The notes under the pieces are model-generated. The model ran no database searches. It was not told the origin of the DNA and saw only the letters and a list, made by a program, of their open reading frames with translations. 64,000 bases of DNA from contig NC_056527.1 of NCBI RefSeq assembly GCF_019175285.1, positions 64,388,030 to 64,452,029 on the forward strand, written 5' to 3'. The stretch comes from Sceloporus undulatus (Eukaryota > Chordata > Lepidosauria > Squamata > Phrynosomatidae). Of this stretch, positions 10,691-21,011 are shown piece by piece; position 1 is the stretch's first letter; every line of letters starts with the position of its first letter. A program made the position numbers and the translations under genes.

Positions 10691-11475
10691 GTAATAACTC
10701 TGAGTGGACTCAAGACATTTAGAACAAAGGGATTGGTAGCTTGGCTTCAGAGAATTAAAGAAAATTTCTTTTATATTTCTGATAAAATGGATGAATTCAA
10801 GCCGGTAAGCAGAACAAAAAGGTACTGACAAGGGATGCCCACATGGTATTTTGTCCTGCTGATCCATGCTAAGGTGGGACTGCTTAGGACTAAGACCATG
10901 TTTCTCACCACACCTTTGGATCAACAAATTTAATGGTGAAGTCCCTGAGGAGGGTAACAATTTGGTGGCTAGGAATGATTTGCCTCTATCTAGAGTTCGT
11001 AAGCGTTGCATACCACAAAAAGGCAATAAATTTCACCAAGCTACAAGTGACAACTCACAGGTCAATAAACTTAAAGTTCAATAAAAGCAGGTACTCTGGG
11101 ATGAGGACCTCAACTGTAATAAGACTTTTACCTATGCACACTCCCCACAACAATGGTGTTATGATGATGCCAACACAAATACAAATTGTATGTGCACAAA
11201 GATCATGACTGAGGCTGTGTATCTTTCTGTTAGTTGGGTTAATAAATGAATGCTGTAATGGAGAAGGGAGAGACAGACTAGTAAATATACATTTTCTGTA
11301 ATTTAAATTTTGTAGTACACTGCAGCCATGTTTGCATATGAATAAACAAAATGGGTGGCATCCAAAGAGCTATAACACAGCATGGAAAGGGATTCTGCCC
11401 TTCCCACATCGTTCCTCCTCACATCCTCCCAAAGTCACTTATCAGACCTTACATTGAACCACCAAGCAAAGCAAA
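10691..11475. other. Unassigned intergenic DNA
   Basis: No recognisable gene. A minus-strand open frame at 10,670-11,026 and plus-strand frames at 10,866-11,208 overlap each other without familiar motifs. Confidence 0.4.
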
Positions 11476-11479
11476 AGGA

Positions 11480-12763
11480 TTTGTAATTGGTTGACTGGCC
11501 GAACCCAAAGGGTGCTCAACAATGGTTCCTTTTCATCCTGGAGAAAAGTGACCAGTGGGGTCCCACGGGGCTCTGTCCTGGGGCCAGTGTTATTCAACAT
11601 CTTTATCAATGACTTGGATGACAAAATTGGGGGCATACTCATCAAATTTGCAGATGACACCAAATTAGGAGGACTAGCTAATACTCCAGAGGACAGGATC
11701 AAAATTCAAAATGACCTGAATAGACTAGAATGCTAGTCCAAAATGAAATTTCAAAATGAATTTCAACAGGGAGAAATGTAAGGTACTGCACTTAGATAGA
11801 AAAAATGAAATGCACAGATATAGGATGGGGGACATCTGGCTGAATGAAACTACATGTGAAAGGGATCTAGGAGTCCAAGTAGACCACAAGTTGCACATCA
11901 GTCAACAGTGTGATCCGGCAGCTAACAAGGCCAATGCAATTTTAGGCTGCATCAATAAAAGTATAGTGTCTAGATCAAGAGAAGTAATAGTGCCACTATA
12001 CAGTGGACTCTTGTTATACGCTGGGGTTTGGTTCCAAGATCTCCCGTGTATAACAAAATCCGTGTATGCTCAAGTCCCATTACATACAATGACAAAGCAA
12101 GATGGTATCCCTTATAAAAATGGAAAATCAAGGTAAATTTATACTTTTTTGGAACATTTTCAAACCGTGTATGCTTGAATCCGTGTATAAAAAATCCGTG
12201 TATAAGAAGGGCTGACTGTATTCTGCTTTGGTCAGGCCCCATCTGCAATATTGTGTCCAGTTCTGGACACCACAATTCAGAAAAGACATTGAGAAGCTGG
12301 AGTGTGTCCAAAGGAGAGCAGCTAAAATGGTGAAGGTTCTGGAAACCATGTCCTATGAGGAACAACTTAGGGAGCTGAGCATGTTTAGCCTGGAGAAGAG
12401 AAGGTTAAGAGGTGATATGATAGCCCTGTTTAACTATTTGAAGGGATGTCATATTGAGGAGAGAGTAAGCTTGTTTTCTGCTGCTCCAGAGACTAAGACC
12501 CGGAGCAATGGATGCAAGCTACAGAAAAAGAGATTCCACCCCAACATTAGGAAGAACTTCCTGACAGTAAGGGCTGTTCGACAGTGGAGCACACTTCCTC
12601 AGAGTGTAGTGGAGTCTCCTTCTTTGGAGGTTTTTAAGCAGAGGCTGGATGGCCATCTGTCAAGGATGCTTTGATTGAAATTTCCTGCATGGCAGCGGTT
12701 TGGACTGGATGGCCCTTGTGATCTCTTCCAACTCTATAATTCTATTCTATGATTCTATGATAT
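11480..12763 (+). mobile_element. CR1 LINE, 3' half, split by a Tigger-like insertion
   Basis: The plus strand encodes CR1 reverse transcriptase: S-G-V-P-R-G-S-V-L-G-P-V-L-F-N-I-F-I-N-D-L, then F-A-D-D-T-K-L (the RT catalytic box), then C-E-R-D-L-G-V-Q-V-D. After the insertion it continues with [11 protein letters not shown], then Y-E-E-Q-L-R-E-L and a C-terminal L-E-V-F-K-Q-R-L-D. The 3' end shows the CR1 signature attctatgattctatgat. It is 5' truncated with a few frame breaks, so it is inactive. Confidence 0.92.
12001..12218. mobile_element. Tigger-like (MER2-type, pogo/Tc1-mariner) MITE inserted in CR1
   Basis: It starts cagtggactcttgttatacg and ends aagggctgactg, with TA on both sides (11,999-12,000 and 12,219-12,220). 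The related CR1 at 40,975 reads straight through this point, which proves the insertion. The interior has the paired gtgtataacaaaatccgtg / ccgtgtataaaaaatccgtg wording of the MER2 group. It is non-coding. Confidence 0.85.
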
Positions 12764-13324
12764 CAGGCAGAAAATGAATGAAGCTGCATATGTGCATGGA
12801 ATGTCCTTAGGTACACACATGGAACCATGTAGATGCCAACCTACTGGTACATTATACTATGGCATCCTTTAGGGAGCAAGGGGAGGAACTAAAGGTGCAT
12901 TTCGGGACATATTTCATCTGATTTTGTTTATCATGCACTGCAAATATTACAACTAAGTAAGATCTTTATGGTTGGCTAGACTAACACCTACTCTAATAAA
13001 AAAAAACCTTAGGAATACAGAATACCTGGGATTCAATACAAAAACTTTCTGGCCTTTAGCAACAGCTCCAGCTCATTTAATCAACATTTCAATGAATTAG
13101 TATTCTGGAAATGCTTTGCAGCCGAGTCAAGTCTTGCTATTAAATGGATTCTTCCTTCCAGCTTCATCCGATGTGCTTTACTTTGAAGTTTCTGTGGTTA
13201 CCTTCACTAGCTTTTGAAGTAACATTTGAGCATGATTTGAAGGAAAACTTAGCCTGTGGTATGTCACAGAAGCATGTGGGGTTTTCAGTAGAAGATTGTG
13301 GCTGCATGTGTGTGTGTGTCTATG
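12764..13324. other. Unassigned intergenic DNA
   Basis: Contains a short (GT)n run near 13,307-13,321. I see no gene. Confidence 0.4.
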
Positions 13325-13500
13325 TCCCTTAAAGTCATCAAATTGTGACCCCATTAATTTTATAGGGTGTTCTTAGGTAAGGAATACTTACAGGTGTTGT
13401 TGTTGTTGGTTTTCTCTGAATATAGGCTACCTCCAAGTGCCAACCAGGCCTGACTTTGCTTAGCTTCCAAGATCAGATGGGATCTGGGGCTTTCAGGGCA
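13325..13500 (-). mobile_element. 5S-rRNA-derived SINE, decayed
   Basis: On the plus strand the segment caaccaggcctgactttgct-tagcttccaagatcagatggga is the antisense of the 5S rRNA internal promoter region. It is followed by a body and the tail found in Sauria SINEs (cctaagaacaccctataaaa on the minus strand). It is truncated at both ends. The better copy is at 43,368-43,590. Confidence 0.65.
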
Positions 13501-14664
13501 TTTAATGCAGAACTACAAAATTGTCCTGAGTAAACTTACTATGAAAGTGCACTGGTCACCTTTTGTACTGCATGAACAATCTGTTCACCTGGATTTTACT
13601 CAAGAAAATTGTGTTGTAAGAATGGTCTTCATTTTGACAGCACATCCTAACATAAGAACCAGTCAGTCACAAAGCAAACCCCCATTTCTCACAAGGCCCT
13701 ATATAACTGGATCTTGTAAGCTCATTCAGATATCATATGAACCAGTGTTGTTCTGAGACATTTTGCTACCTGATAGCGAGTTTAAAGTGTGTCTCCCTGC
13801 TAAGGCCAACGTCTTATATCTTGCTATATCAGATCTCCGGTATTCATTTACCCACATATACCTCATATTGTTTGAGTGCTTGAGTGTCACTCAAATATAT
13901 AGGGACATGGAGGTTGGGTCAAGAACATGTACTACCTTGTAAGTTCATCAGCATGGTCTGAAAAAGATTTCAAAGCATTCTCAGTAACAAAGAAAGCCCA
14001 ATGTAATTTAGCATTGTGCCATCCACTACTCTTCCATTTGCTGTTTCATTTTCATTTTTAGGCTGAAACTGAAATCATCTATCTTTATACGCATTCCCCA
14101 GGTAATTTTATGAACAACACTAATACTATATTTAATGGTAATTTATTGTTGTGCACTTCTCTTGAAGTTCTGTGATCAATTTTATAAATATTTGTAAAAA
14201 AAATTAAAGTATACATGAAAGGGCTTTTATAGTTTAGTACACATTAAGAAACAACTACCAAACTTTCTAACATTTACCACTTAGAGCTAAATCAATGTAT
14301 CAGTCCCAACTAAAATAGACCCACTGAGCCAATTTTTATGTAAGTTCTATTGATTCAATGAGATTCCTCTAGTTAGGATAAATAAATGAATTTAGGACTA
14401 AATAACTGGTTTCTTCCACTGACCTCTCCTGTTGTTGTGTGCCTTCATGTCATTTTCAATTTATAGAGACCTAAGACAAATCTAACACAGGGTTTACTTG
14501 GCAAATTTGTTGGGGGGGGGGGGAGTATTTGTCTTCCTCTAAAGCCGAGTGTGACTTGCTGAAGATCAACAAATGGATTTCCATAGCTGAGTGAGGATTC
14601 AGTTATAGCCCAACACTTAAAACACTACACCATGCTCACTCTTATGTTCCCTTTTTGTTTTGTG
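13501..14664. other. Unassigned intergenic DNA
   Basis: No gene is visible. A short minus-oriented Sauria SINE tail lies near 14,432-14,480 (gttgttgtgtgccttcatgt), and a G12 homopolymer at 14,511-14,522. Confidence 0.4.
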
Positions 14665-14900
14665 TGGCTTGTTACAGACTGCCAAAATAAAGCTGCTTCG
14701 AGTCTCTTTGGAGGTATGCTATTTAAACGATGCATGGGTCCTAAGAGTCCGGAGGTCGCTCCAAAGCCACACTCCATTCCTAAGCAACAGAGTGCAGCTT
14801 TTGGTGCAGCTTCCGGATTCTTAGCATGCATGCATCATTTAAATAGCATACCTCCAAAGAGACCTGAAGCAGCTTTATTTTGGCAAGTCTGTAACAGGCC
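14665..14900. repeat. Palindromic MITE, family M1, copy 1
   Basis: Ends ggcttgttacagactgcc and its inverted partner ...gtctgtaacaggcc. Inside, each half carries agctgcttcgagtctctttgg and gatgcatgcatcatttaaat-type blocks, so almost the whole element folds back on itself. Confidence 0.8.
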
Positions 14901-16060
14901 TGAGTTTCTAATATGTTTCTCTTCTTTTTGTTATTATTGGGGAGTCAAAATAGTAGGTAAAGTGGATCAGCATATAGATACAGCATAGCTAATTTGGTAT
15001 AAATGTACATCTAGTGCCAGACTTTATACCTATAGTTGGAAATACAGCACATAGCTATGTGTAGTATCACAAAGAGTGTATTAAATGGTAATGCCTTACC
15101 TGAGCTTTCTGAATGGTATGGAATTAACATCTAAGGTGTGTGGGCAAGCTGTAGCTCTTTAGATGATATTGGACCTCAGCTCCTACTATTGAGAACACTG
15201 TCTATATCTTCTGGGAACCACAGTCCAACACCACCTGCAAGGCCACATATTCCCCACCTCTCCTGTGGGATGAACATTCAATTTTATTACACTTTTCTCA
15301 TATTAAAATATTCTGTGAGCATTTGGCCACCTTGTCTCAAATGTACAGCTTCATACATTATGTTGTGATACAAATAGTTCAGAGGGATTCCCACAAGAAG
15401 CTGGGAAGCACAGGCAGGCCCACTTCATCTCACAGTGCTGCCTGACCATACACATGAGTTTTGTGCTCCATATCTTGCATACCTTTGGTCTCAATTAATA
15501 CTGAATGGATTATGTATTTATTTATTTCATTTTTATGCTGCTTTTCTCCCAGGGTGGCTCAGAAGATAAAAACACTTTAAAAACATTACATTTTTTTAAA
15601 AAAAAACAAACAAACTCAGAGTCAAGTTCATGCTTGATATCTGGGGAGTTGTGTGAATGTGTCTTTTTTAAAGTATTGCCTGAACTGACTTCAGATGATA
15701 AGGAACTTCACTTGTAGTGATTTTATCAGCAAAGGGATAAGAATAATGTTGTTTGTCTGCATGTCCCAGCATTCCTTATCACTGGCTACAGCTATCACTG
15801 GCTAGGACTGCTGGGGGTTGCATTCCATAACAGATGAGCATGAACATGTGAACTGGTCCCACTATGCAGGTGAGGGGAAATGGCTTTCTGTGGAGTGGGG
15901 AGGACAAATCCAGAAACTGGAAATTATTCATATTTAAGGGATAGCTTTTTATCATTCTTAAAACTGTCTTGCTGCTAGAAAATTCTTATAGTATGCTTTT
16001 TTCCCACTTCTGTTCAGTGGGTGATCAAAGTTTTGAGCTCCAAGGGAGTTTCAGTGAATT
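14901..16060. other. Intergenic DNA with small repeat pieces
   Basis: A MITE of the 'ggactgcaactccca' kind lies near 15,140-15,262 (family M5) and an L2-like 3' tip (minus) near 15,510-15,555. No gene is recognised. Confidence 0.4.
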
Positions 16061-16061
16061 C

Positions 16062-16067
16062 TTTATT
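16062..16067 (-). terminator. YAE1: Candidate YAE1 polyadenylation signal
   Basis: The minus strand reads AATAAA about 315 nt beyond the YAE1 stop codon. It is the first such hexamer I noticed downstream. There is no transcript evidence. Confidence 0.35.
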
Positions 16068-16380
16068 CAACATCTAAAACTGAGGCCATAAACCACAGCA
16101 ATAATTCTCTCAAAAACTGAAAACCAAGGTAGTTCTGCGCACACAGCAACTTTAGAAGTGGATTGGCGGTGGCAACTGTATTCACGTTTTTTCTACTTTT
16201 ATGGAGGTGCTAAGCTCCTAACCCTTACAAATGTGGAGGGCTGACTATAAACAGAAACCATATCAATGTAATACCACAGATTTGGCCCACTACATAAATA
16301 AAGAACACTTTGTTTTTGCTGAAGTGGCTTCATTCCATCACAAAAAGGATTTATCCATAAATTGTATTTCATGCCATGAA

Positions 16381-16801
16381 TTAAGTTTGCAACAGGTGGA
16401 TGTGTCCAATTGTGTCTGAGTTCAAACCTAACTTCTCCACTAAACAGACTATTTTTTCTTTTAGCGAAGTCAGGGATGGCCTTCTGAAGTCTCTGCCTTC
16501 TTTTCTCTTTCGACAACATTCACCTTGGACAGAATCAGTCCCACTGTTGTTCCTACAGTGGTGTCCACTGAATGCAGTGCCATTTTCACAGATACTTGCA
16601 GTTGTAGTACCACTGCATGTGTGACCAAGATCCATGGCCTCAATGGTATCCTGCAAGTCTCCAACATGTGTCTGCGGTTGGGTATGGTTAAAATCCTTAA
16701 GCACATACTCTTCATATGTTCTTAATTCATTCAGTAGTTCAGTAACCTCATTCACCGTTGTAGAATTGCACCCATTGTGTTGACACCAAGATGAGAGAGC
16801 A
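16381..16801 (-). CDS. YAE1: YAE1 exon 3 (last coding exon)
   Basis: The acceptor on the minus strand is gaattttag before 16,801 and the stop TAA is at 16,381-16,383. The exon is 421 nt; with the two bases from exon 2 it gives 140 residues. It starts S-A-L-S-S-W-C-Q-H, as in the human protein after G-T-L. Confidence 0.9.
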
Positions 16802-19800
16802 CTAAAATTCAAAAAAGAAACCTATGTATTAAAATATGGATATTTAAGACTGCATTCAAAAATATGATTTTAGAAAACACTACCAACTGTATTTTGTTTT
16901 GTTTTTTTATTTTCACTCAGATTTAAAGCAACAGACTAGAATGTTAACATGGAACTGTTTAGTATTCTGATTTCAAGATCTCCACAAAACATAGTTTTTG
17001 GTGGGTTTTTCGGGCTACGTGGCCATGTTCTGGAAGAGTTTCTTCCTGACGTTTCGCCAGCCTCTGTGGCTGGCATCTCCACAAAACACCTAAAAACCGT
17101 AACACCAAGCACAAAATATATTTTCAAATAGAAACTGTTTCTTTCTTGCAAATGCCTGACACAGATTATATTTTCATTAAAATGTCAAGTTCCCTAAAGT
17201 CTACTTTTGATAAAACAACACAAAGGCAAAGGACATTGGTCAAAGTTCTGTTGGGCAGTTCTGAATACATAACTTACAGTTATATTCATAACTGCTACAT
17301 ATTCACAATCCCTACACAGGCCCTAATTTAGATTGTGGCTTTGTGAATGGAAAAGCTCAAAGGAGATGGAAGTTGCTGTCTTCTGCTAACTGGGGCACCT
17401 AGTTTAGCTGCTAAGAAGGGATCATGAAAGTCCCCCAAACTCTTACTTACTAGCAAATAGTTGCTGGGATTGATGGGGGTCCATATGTCGTCAACTGAGA
17501 AGCAGATGTCTGATGTTCCCACCCCTGCTCATGATGGGTTCCTTTATCTGGTTGTCATTCCAGAGATCACTCATGAAAAGGGATGGGAAGACAGGAAGAT
17601 ACTTCTTCAATGACAGAGGAATAGACCCTTGCTGAATCCAGTAACTGCTTACCAGTAAGTGTGGGGGTAGGTCTAGCTGGAATCCACTATGTAGCATTGT
17701 AACTACAGTGCTATGTAGTATGTAATGATCATACAGGTTTTCAGAAAGTGTATATAACAACTCTGAACTAAAAGGTATCTCTAGTAATAGGATTTATTTT
17801 TCTCCTCCTACTATACAAACAATAGAGGTGGGCTTTCAAGGTAATGGGACAGAGAAGATGATAGTGGCTTTATGAATGGAGAAAGCTCAAAGGAGATGCA
17901 AGTTGTCATCTTCTGCTAACTAGAGTAGCTCTTATTATCATCATCCACACTTCTTCACTAGTTTTAGTTTGGTACCATGTGAACATATAAAGACAGAGAT
18001 CTATATTTAACAAAATGACAGGGAATTCAAGTGAGCATCATATTTAGCTATTAGCCTGCAGAGATTAGTCAGCTGAGGTTTTGAACTCCATAAAAGAACA
18101 TGTGCATTAGATTTCCACAACATACCTTAATGTTCCTTTCAGTTGGCCGCAGGAAAACATCATCCTTGCTGCTTCTTTATATCCCTGATTAAAGCCTTCT
18201 TGAAGTGTCACCTTTTTCCCAGCTTCAATTCCTTCCCTATAGCCTTCCTTAAAGCAAAGTAACAAAAAGAGTGATTTAAAATTAGAATGCAAAAAGTGCA
18301 GTACTCATCAGTATGTAACTTATTCAAATACACCATAAACTAAAATGATTGGGTAGCCATAAGTCAGAAATGGCTGGAAGGTACACAGCAACAACAACAA
18401 ACGCCAACTACCCAACTTTATGAAGACAGCATGTTAATTGGAAAGTATTATTTCTTATTTATTTAAAATATCTTATCGCCAAGGGCTCCTGAGTCATTTT
18501 TAGACCAGACTAGATAGGATTCACCAGGTCAGTTATTTTAATCCTTAAATTACATGTTATCTGATATTGTTTGTTTTATGTTTTAATCATTTTTAAATAA
18601 AAGTCCTTCCAGTGATATAGGTTTAACAAGGGGGATGTACTAAAACAAATGGCCATGCTTGCCTGCTGACAAACCATACCTGCCCATGGGAAACATGGCA
18701 AGTATGGTTTCTCTATGGACATGTATGATTTTTTCCATGGGAACCTGCATCCCCCCCGCCCCCTCACAAATCAACATCAAAGCATCCTGACAGATGGCCA
18801 TCAAGCCCTGTTTAAAGACCTCTAAGGAAGGAGACTCCACTACACTCCGAGGGAGTGTGTTCACTGTCGAACAGCCCTTACTGTCAGGAGGTTTCCTAAT
18901 GTTGAGGTAGAATCTCTTTTCCTGTAGCTTGCATCCATTGCTCCGGGTACTAGTCCCTGGAGCAGCTGAAAACAAGTCAGCTCCCTCCTCAGTATGACAT
19001 CCTTCAAATATTTAAACAGGGTACATATCACCCCTTAACCTCCTCTCTCCAGGCTAAACATCCCCAGCTCCCTGAGTCTTTCCTCACAGGGCATGTTTTC
19101 AGACCTTTCACCATTTTAGTTGTCGCCCTCCTTTGGACACGCTCATTTCTCAGCATCTTTTTAAATTGTGGCGCCAGAACTGAGAGCAATATTCCAGGTG
19201 GAGCCTGACCAGAGCAGAATAGAGTGGCACATGACTTCCTTGATCTAGACACTATACTTCTATTGATGCAGCCTAAATTGCACTGGCCTGTTAGCTGCGT
19301 GCACCACACTGTTGACTCAGTGTTTAATACATTCCTTAAAAGGGGGCACAATTGGTTATTGGTACTGGGGGGGCTTGGTCTATGTGGCCATGTTCTAGGA
19401 GAGTTTATTTCCTGACGTTTCCCTGCAGCTGGTGATTTCCATGTTAATTGTGTATTGTTCTGTTTTGAATGGCAAGGCCTCAGGGTGGGAAGATACGCAA
19501 TAACCGGAGTTACATAGTGTGTGTGTGGTGTATAATATACAACACCATGATAATAGATATAATATATAATAACACTACACACACACACAGACACACACAT
19601 ATATATATACCATATATAAGATATATATATATAGATATAATATACATTTATAATATATAGATACACACACTATATATATACCATATAAGTACACACAACC
19701 ATAGATATAATAGATCTAAGACACACACGATATTATAGATACACAACACACTATATATATACCATATATATATATAGAATATACATACACACCATACACA

Positions 19801-20520
19801 ATATATATAATATACACAATATATATACCACACACTAATATAAATACATAGATATAATAGATATACAACACACACATAAATACACACACACTATAATATA
19901 TATCACCATATATATAACCCACACACACACACGATAATATAACCATATACAGTAATAGATATACACACACACTAGATAGAGATACACCATATATATATAC
20001 ACACATATATATAGACCATATATATAGATATACATACCACACAATACATACACAACACACTAGATAATAGATACCATATAATAGAACACACACACATAGA
20101 TATATAACCATAGATATATACACACACATACATATATTATATATAATATATACCATATATAAATAATATAAACAAACACAATATATAATATATAATAAAT
20201 ATATACTATATACACACACAACAAACACACACACACACACACACACAGTATATACCCCACTCTCTTCCATGCCAGCCTCTCTGAAGATGCCAGCCAAACG
20301 TCAGGAAGAAACTGTTCTAGAACATGACTACGGCCACAATATGGAGGCAGCCCAAGCTACCCCAGGGCCGACGGGCGAAGAGGTCATCTGCACCCACTTG
20401 GACCCTCTTTCCTTGGCGCTCTTCCACTCCTTCTGGGCGAGCTCCATCCATCCAAATCTTCGTCAAAGGCGTCATCGTCGTCGCTGCCGCGGAGCTGAGC
20501 CAAGGCCGGACCCAGGACAT
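16381..20520 (-). CDS. YAE1: YAE1, adaptor for Fe-S insertion into ABCE1 (three exons)
   Basis: YAE1 partners LTO1 and recruits ABCE1 to the cytosolic Fe-S assembly machinery, so it supports ribosome recycling. Three exons are seen: about 20,520-20,398, 18,247-18,126 and 16,801-16,381. Exon 2 carries the deca-GX3 signature (E-G-Y-R-E-G-I-E-A-G, then E-G-F-N-Q-G-Y-K-E-A). Exon 3 holds the conserved L-S-S-W-C, Y-E-E-Y-V-L-K, V-G-D-L-x-D-x-I-E-x-M-D-L and C-terminal L-V-E-K-L-G-L segments, matching human YAE1 in order and length (about 222 codons against 226 in human, from memory). Exons 2-3 join in phase and are intact. Exon 1 starts M-S-W-V but needs two frame corrections, probably sequence errors. 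The gene lies head-to-head with RALA across about 12 kb. Confidence 0.9.
16978..17088 (-). mobile_element. Short Penelope-like fragment with 14-bp target duplication
   Basis: The 14-bp string atctccacaaaaca occurs at 16,978-16,991 and again at 17,075-17,088, bracketing 83 bp. On the minus strand the insert begins gccagccacagaggctggcg and continues aaacgtcaggaag, then a ctcttccagaacatggccac block. This is the wording of the terminal repeat of Penelope-like retroelements that carry hammerhead ribozymes. It sits in YAE1 intron 2. Confidence 0.65.
17089..18125. other. YAE1 intron 2, remainder
   Basis: Apart from the Penelope-like insert I recognise no repeat. A segment near 17,336-17,400 recurs loosely at 17,869-17,930 (gctttatgaatgga-gaaagctcaaaggagatg), a diverged direct repeat about 530 bp apart. 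Confidence 0.45.
18126..18247 (-). CDS. YAE1: YAE1 exon 2 (deca-GX3 motif)
   Basis: Acceptor gctttaag before 18,247 and donor gtatgt after 18,126 on the minus strand. The exon is 122 nt, starts in phase 0 and ends in phase 2. It encodes the glycine-every-four helix that binds LTO1. Confidence 0.92.
18348..18405 (+). mobile_element. Sauria SINE 3' tail fragment
   Basis: Reads gccataagtcagaaatggct then acacagcaacaacaac, the BovB-related tail of the Sauria SINE. The body is missing. Confidence 0.6.
18775..19310 (-). mobile_element. CR1 LINE 3' fragment in YAE1 intron 1
   Basis: The minus strand matches the CR1 C-terminal region: [17 protein letters not shown], then [12 protein letters not shown], and upstream C-I-N-R-S-I-V-S-R-S-R. 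Frame breaks are present. It lacks the 3' tip. Confidence 0.85.
19367..19436 (-). mobile_element. Penelope-like terminal fragment, minus orientation
   Basis: The plus strand reads gggcttggtctatgtggcca, then tgttctaggagagttta and cctgacgtttccctgcag. This is the same block as 16,992-17,074 but more diverged; the hammerhead-like helix II is no longer paired. Confidence 0.5.
19515..20262. repeat. CA/TA-rich low-complexity tract
   Basis: About 750 bp of (CA)n, (TA)n and (ATAG)n mixtures on the plus strand. Minus-strand open frames here (up to 193 codons, rich in Y, V, C and I) are artefacts of the GT/TA composition. The tract lies between Penelope-like fragments of opposite orientation and about 140 bp from the inner end of YAE1 exon 1. 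Confidence 0.9.
20269..20342 (+). mobile_element. Penelope-like terminal fragment, plus orientation
   Basis: Reads ctctctgaagatgccagcca then aacgtcaggaagaaact and ttctagaacatgact. The hammerhead core boxes CUGAAGA and AAACGUC are both present, but helix II is shortened. It lies immediately inside YAE1 intron 1. Confidence 0.55.
20398..20520 (-). CDS. YAE1: YAE1 exon 1, frame disturbed
   Basis: ATG at 20,518-20,520 gives M-S-W-V as in human YAE1. The expected acidic segment (D-D-D-D-A-F-D-E-D-L-D) is in a second frame, and the expected E-L-A-Q-K-E-W-K-S-A-K-E is in a third. A donor lies near 20,397 (gtgggt on the minus strand), but the exact junction with phase-0 exon 2 is unclear. Either two single-base errors sit in this GC-rich patch or the exon is damaged. 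Conserved residues in all three frames favour sequence error. Confidence 0.7.
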
Positions 20521-20595
20521 GCCCCCTCCGCTTGGCAGGCAGCCACCGATGTCTTATGGCAGGCAACGACCAGACAAACGAGCTGCCTTCAAAAA

Positions 20596-20660
20596 CGGGA
20601 CTACTTCCGGTTTACTTCCGGTAAGGACGTCACTTCCGGGGAGGGAGGGAGCTAAGGGTG
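20596..20660 (-). promoter_or_regulatory. YAE1: YAE1 promoter core: three ETS sites and a CRE-like site
   Basis: Three copies of acttccgg lie at 20,603-20,610, 20,614-20,621 and 20,632-20,639, with ggacgtca at 20,625-20,632 overlapping the third. They are 80-120 bp upstream of the YAE1 ATG in a GC-rich, TATA-less stretch. ETS clusters of this kind are typical of housekeeping promoters. Confidence 0.7.
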
Positions 20661-20864
20661 GACTTGAGGCATTTCCGGGTTCTGTGCAAGGGAGGGGTAA
20701 GAGGGAGAGAAGGAGGCGTGGCCTGAAGCAGCTCTGTTTTGTTTTGTTACCTTCATGGTTGCAAAGACTTCAGATAATAGTTCTAGTTCTACATGACACA
20801 CATACCACACATAATAGCTTTGTAATGTTTTAATTACAAGCTTAGGAAGGTTCCAAATTATTAT

Positions 20865-20925
20865 TACAGTATTTTATATTATTATTATTATATATTATTA
20901 GTATTAGTATTATTATTATTATTTT
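20865..20925. repeat. (ATT)n microsatellite
   Basis: Imperfect tattattatta run upstream of YAE1. It may be the poly-ATT tail of an L2 whose body is lost. Confidence 0.7.
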
Positions 20926-21011
20926 AAAAGCTAGCGTGTGGCCCATAAGCAGAAACAGTTGTCCCTGTTGGGGGTGATGCCATAGGGCTGCTAATGACTT
21001 CTTGTCATTAA

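Noticed and set aside
19648-20297. Minus-strand frames rich in Y, V, C and I
   Set aside because: They are translations of a GT/TA microsatellite.
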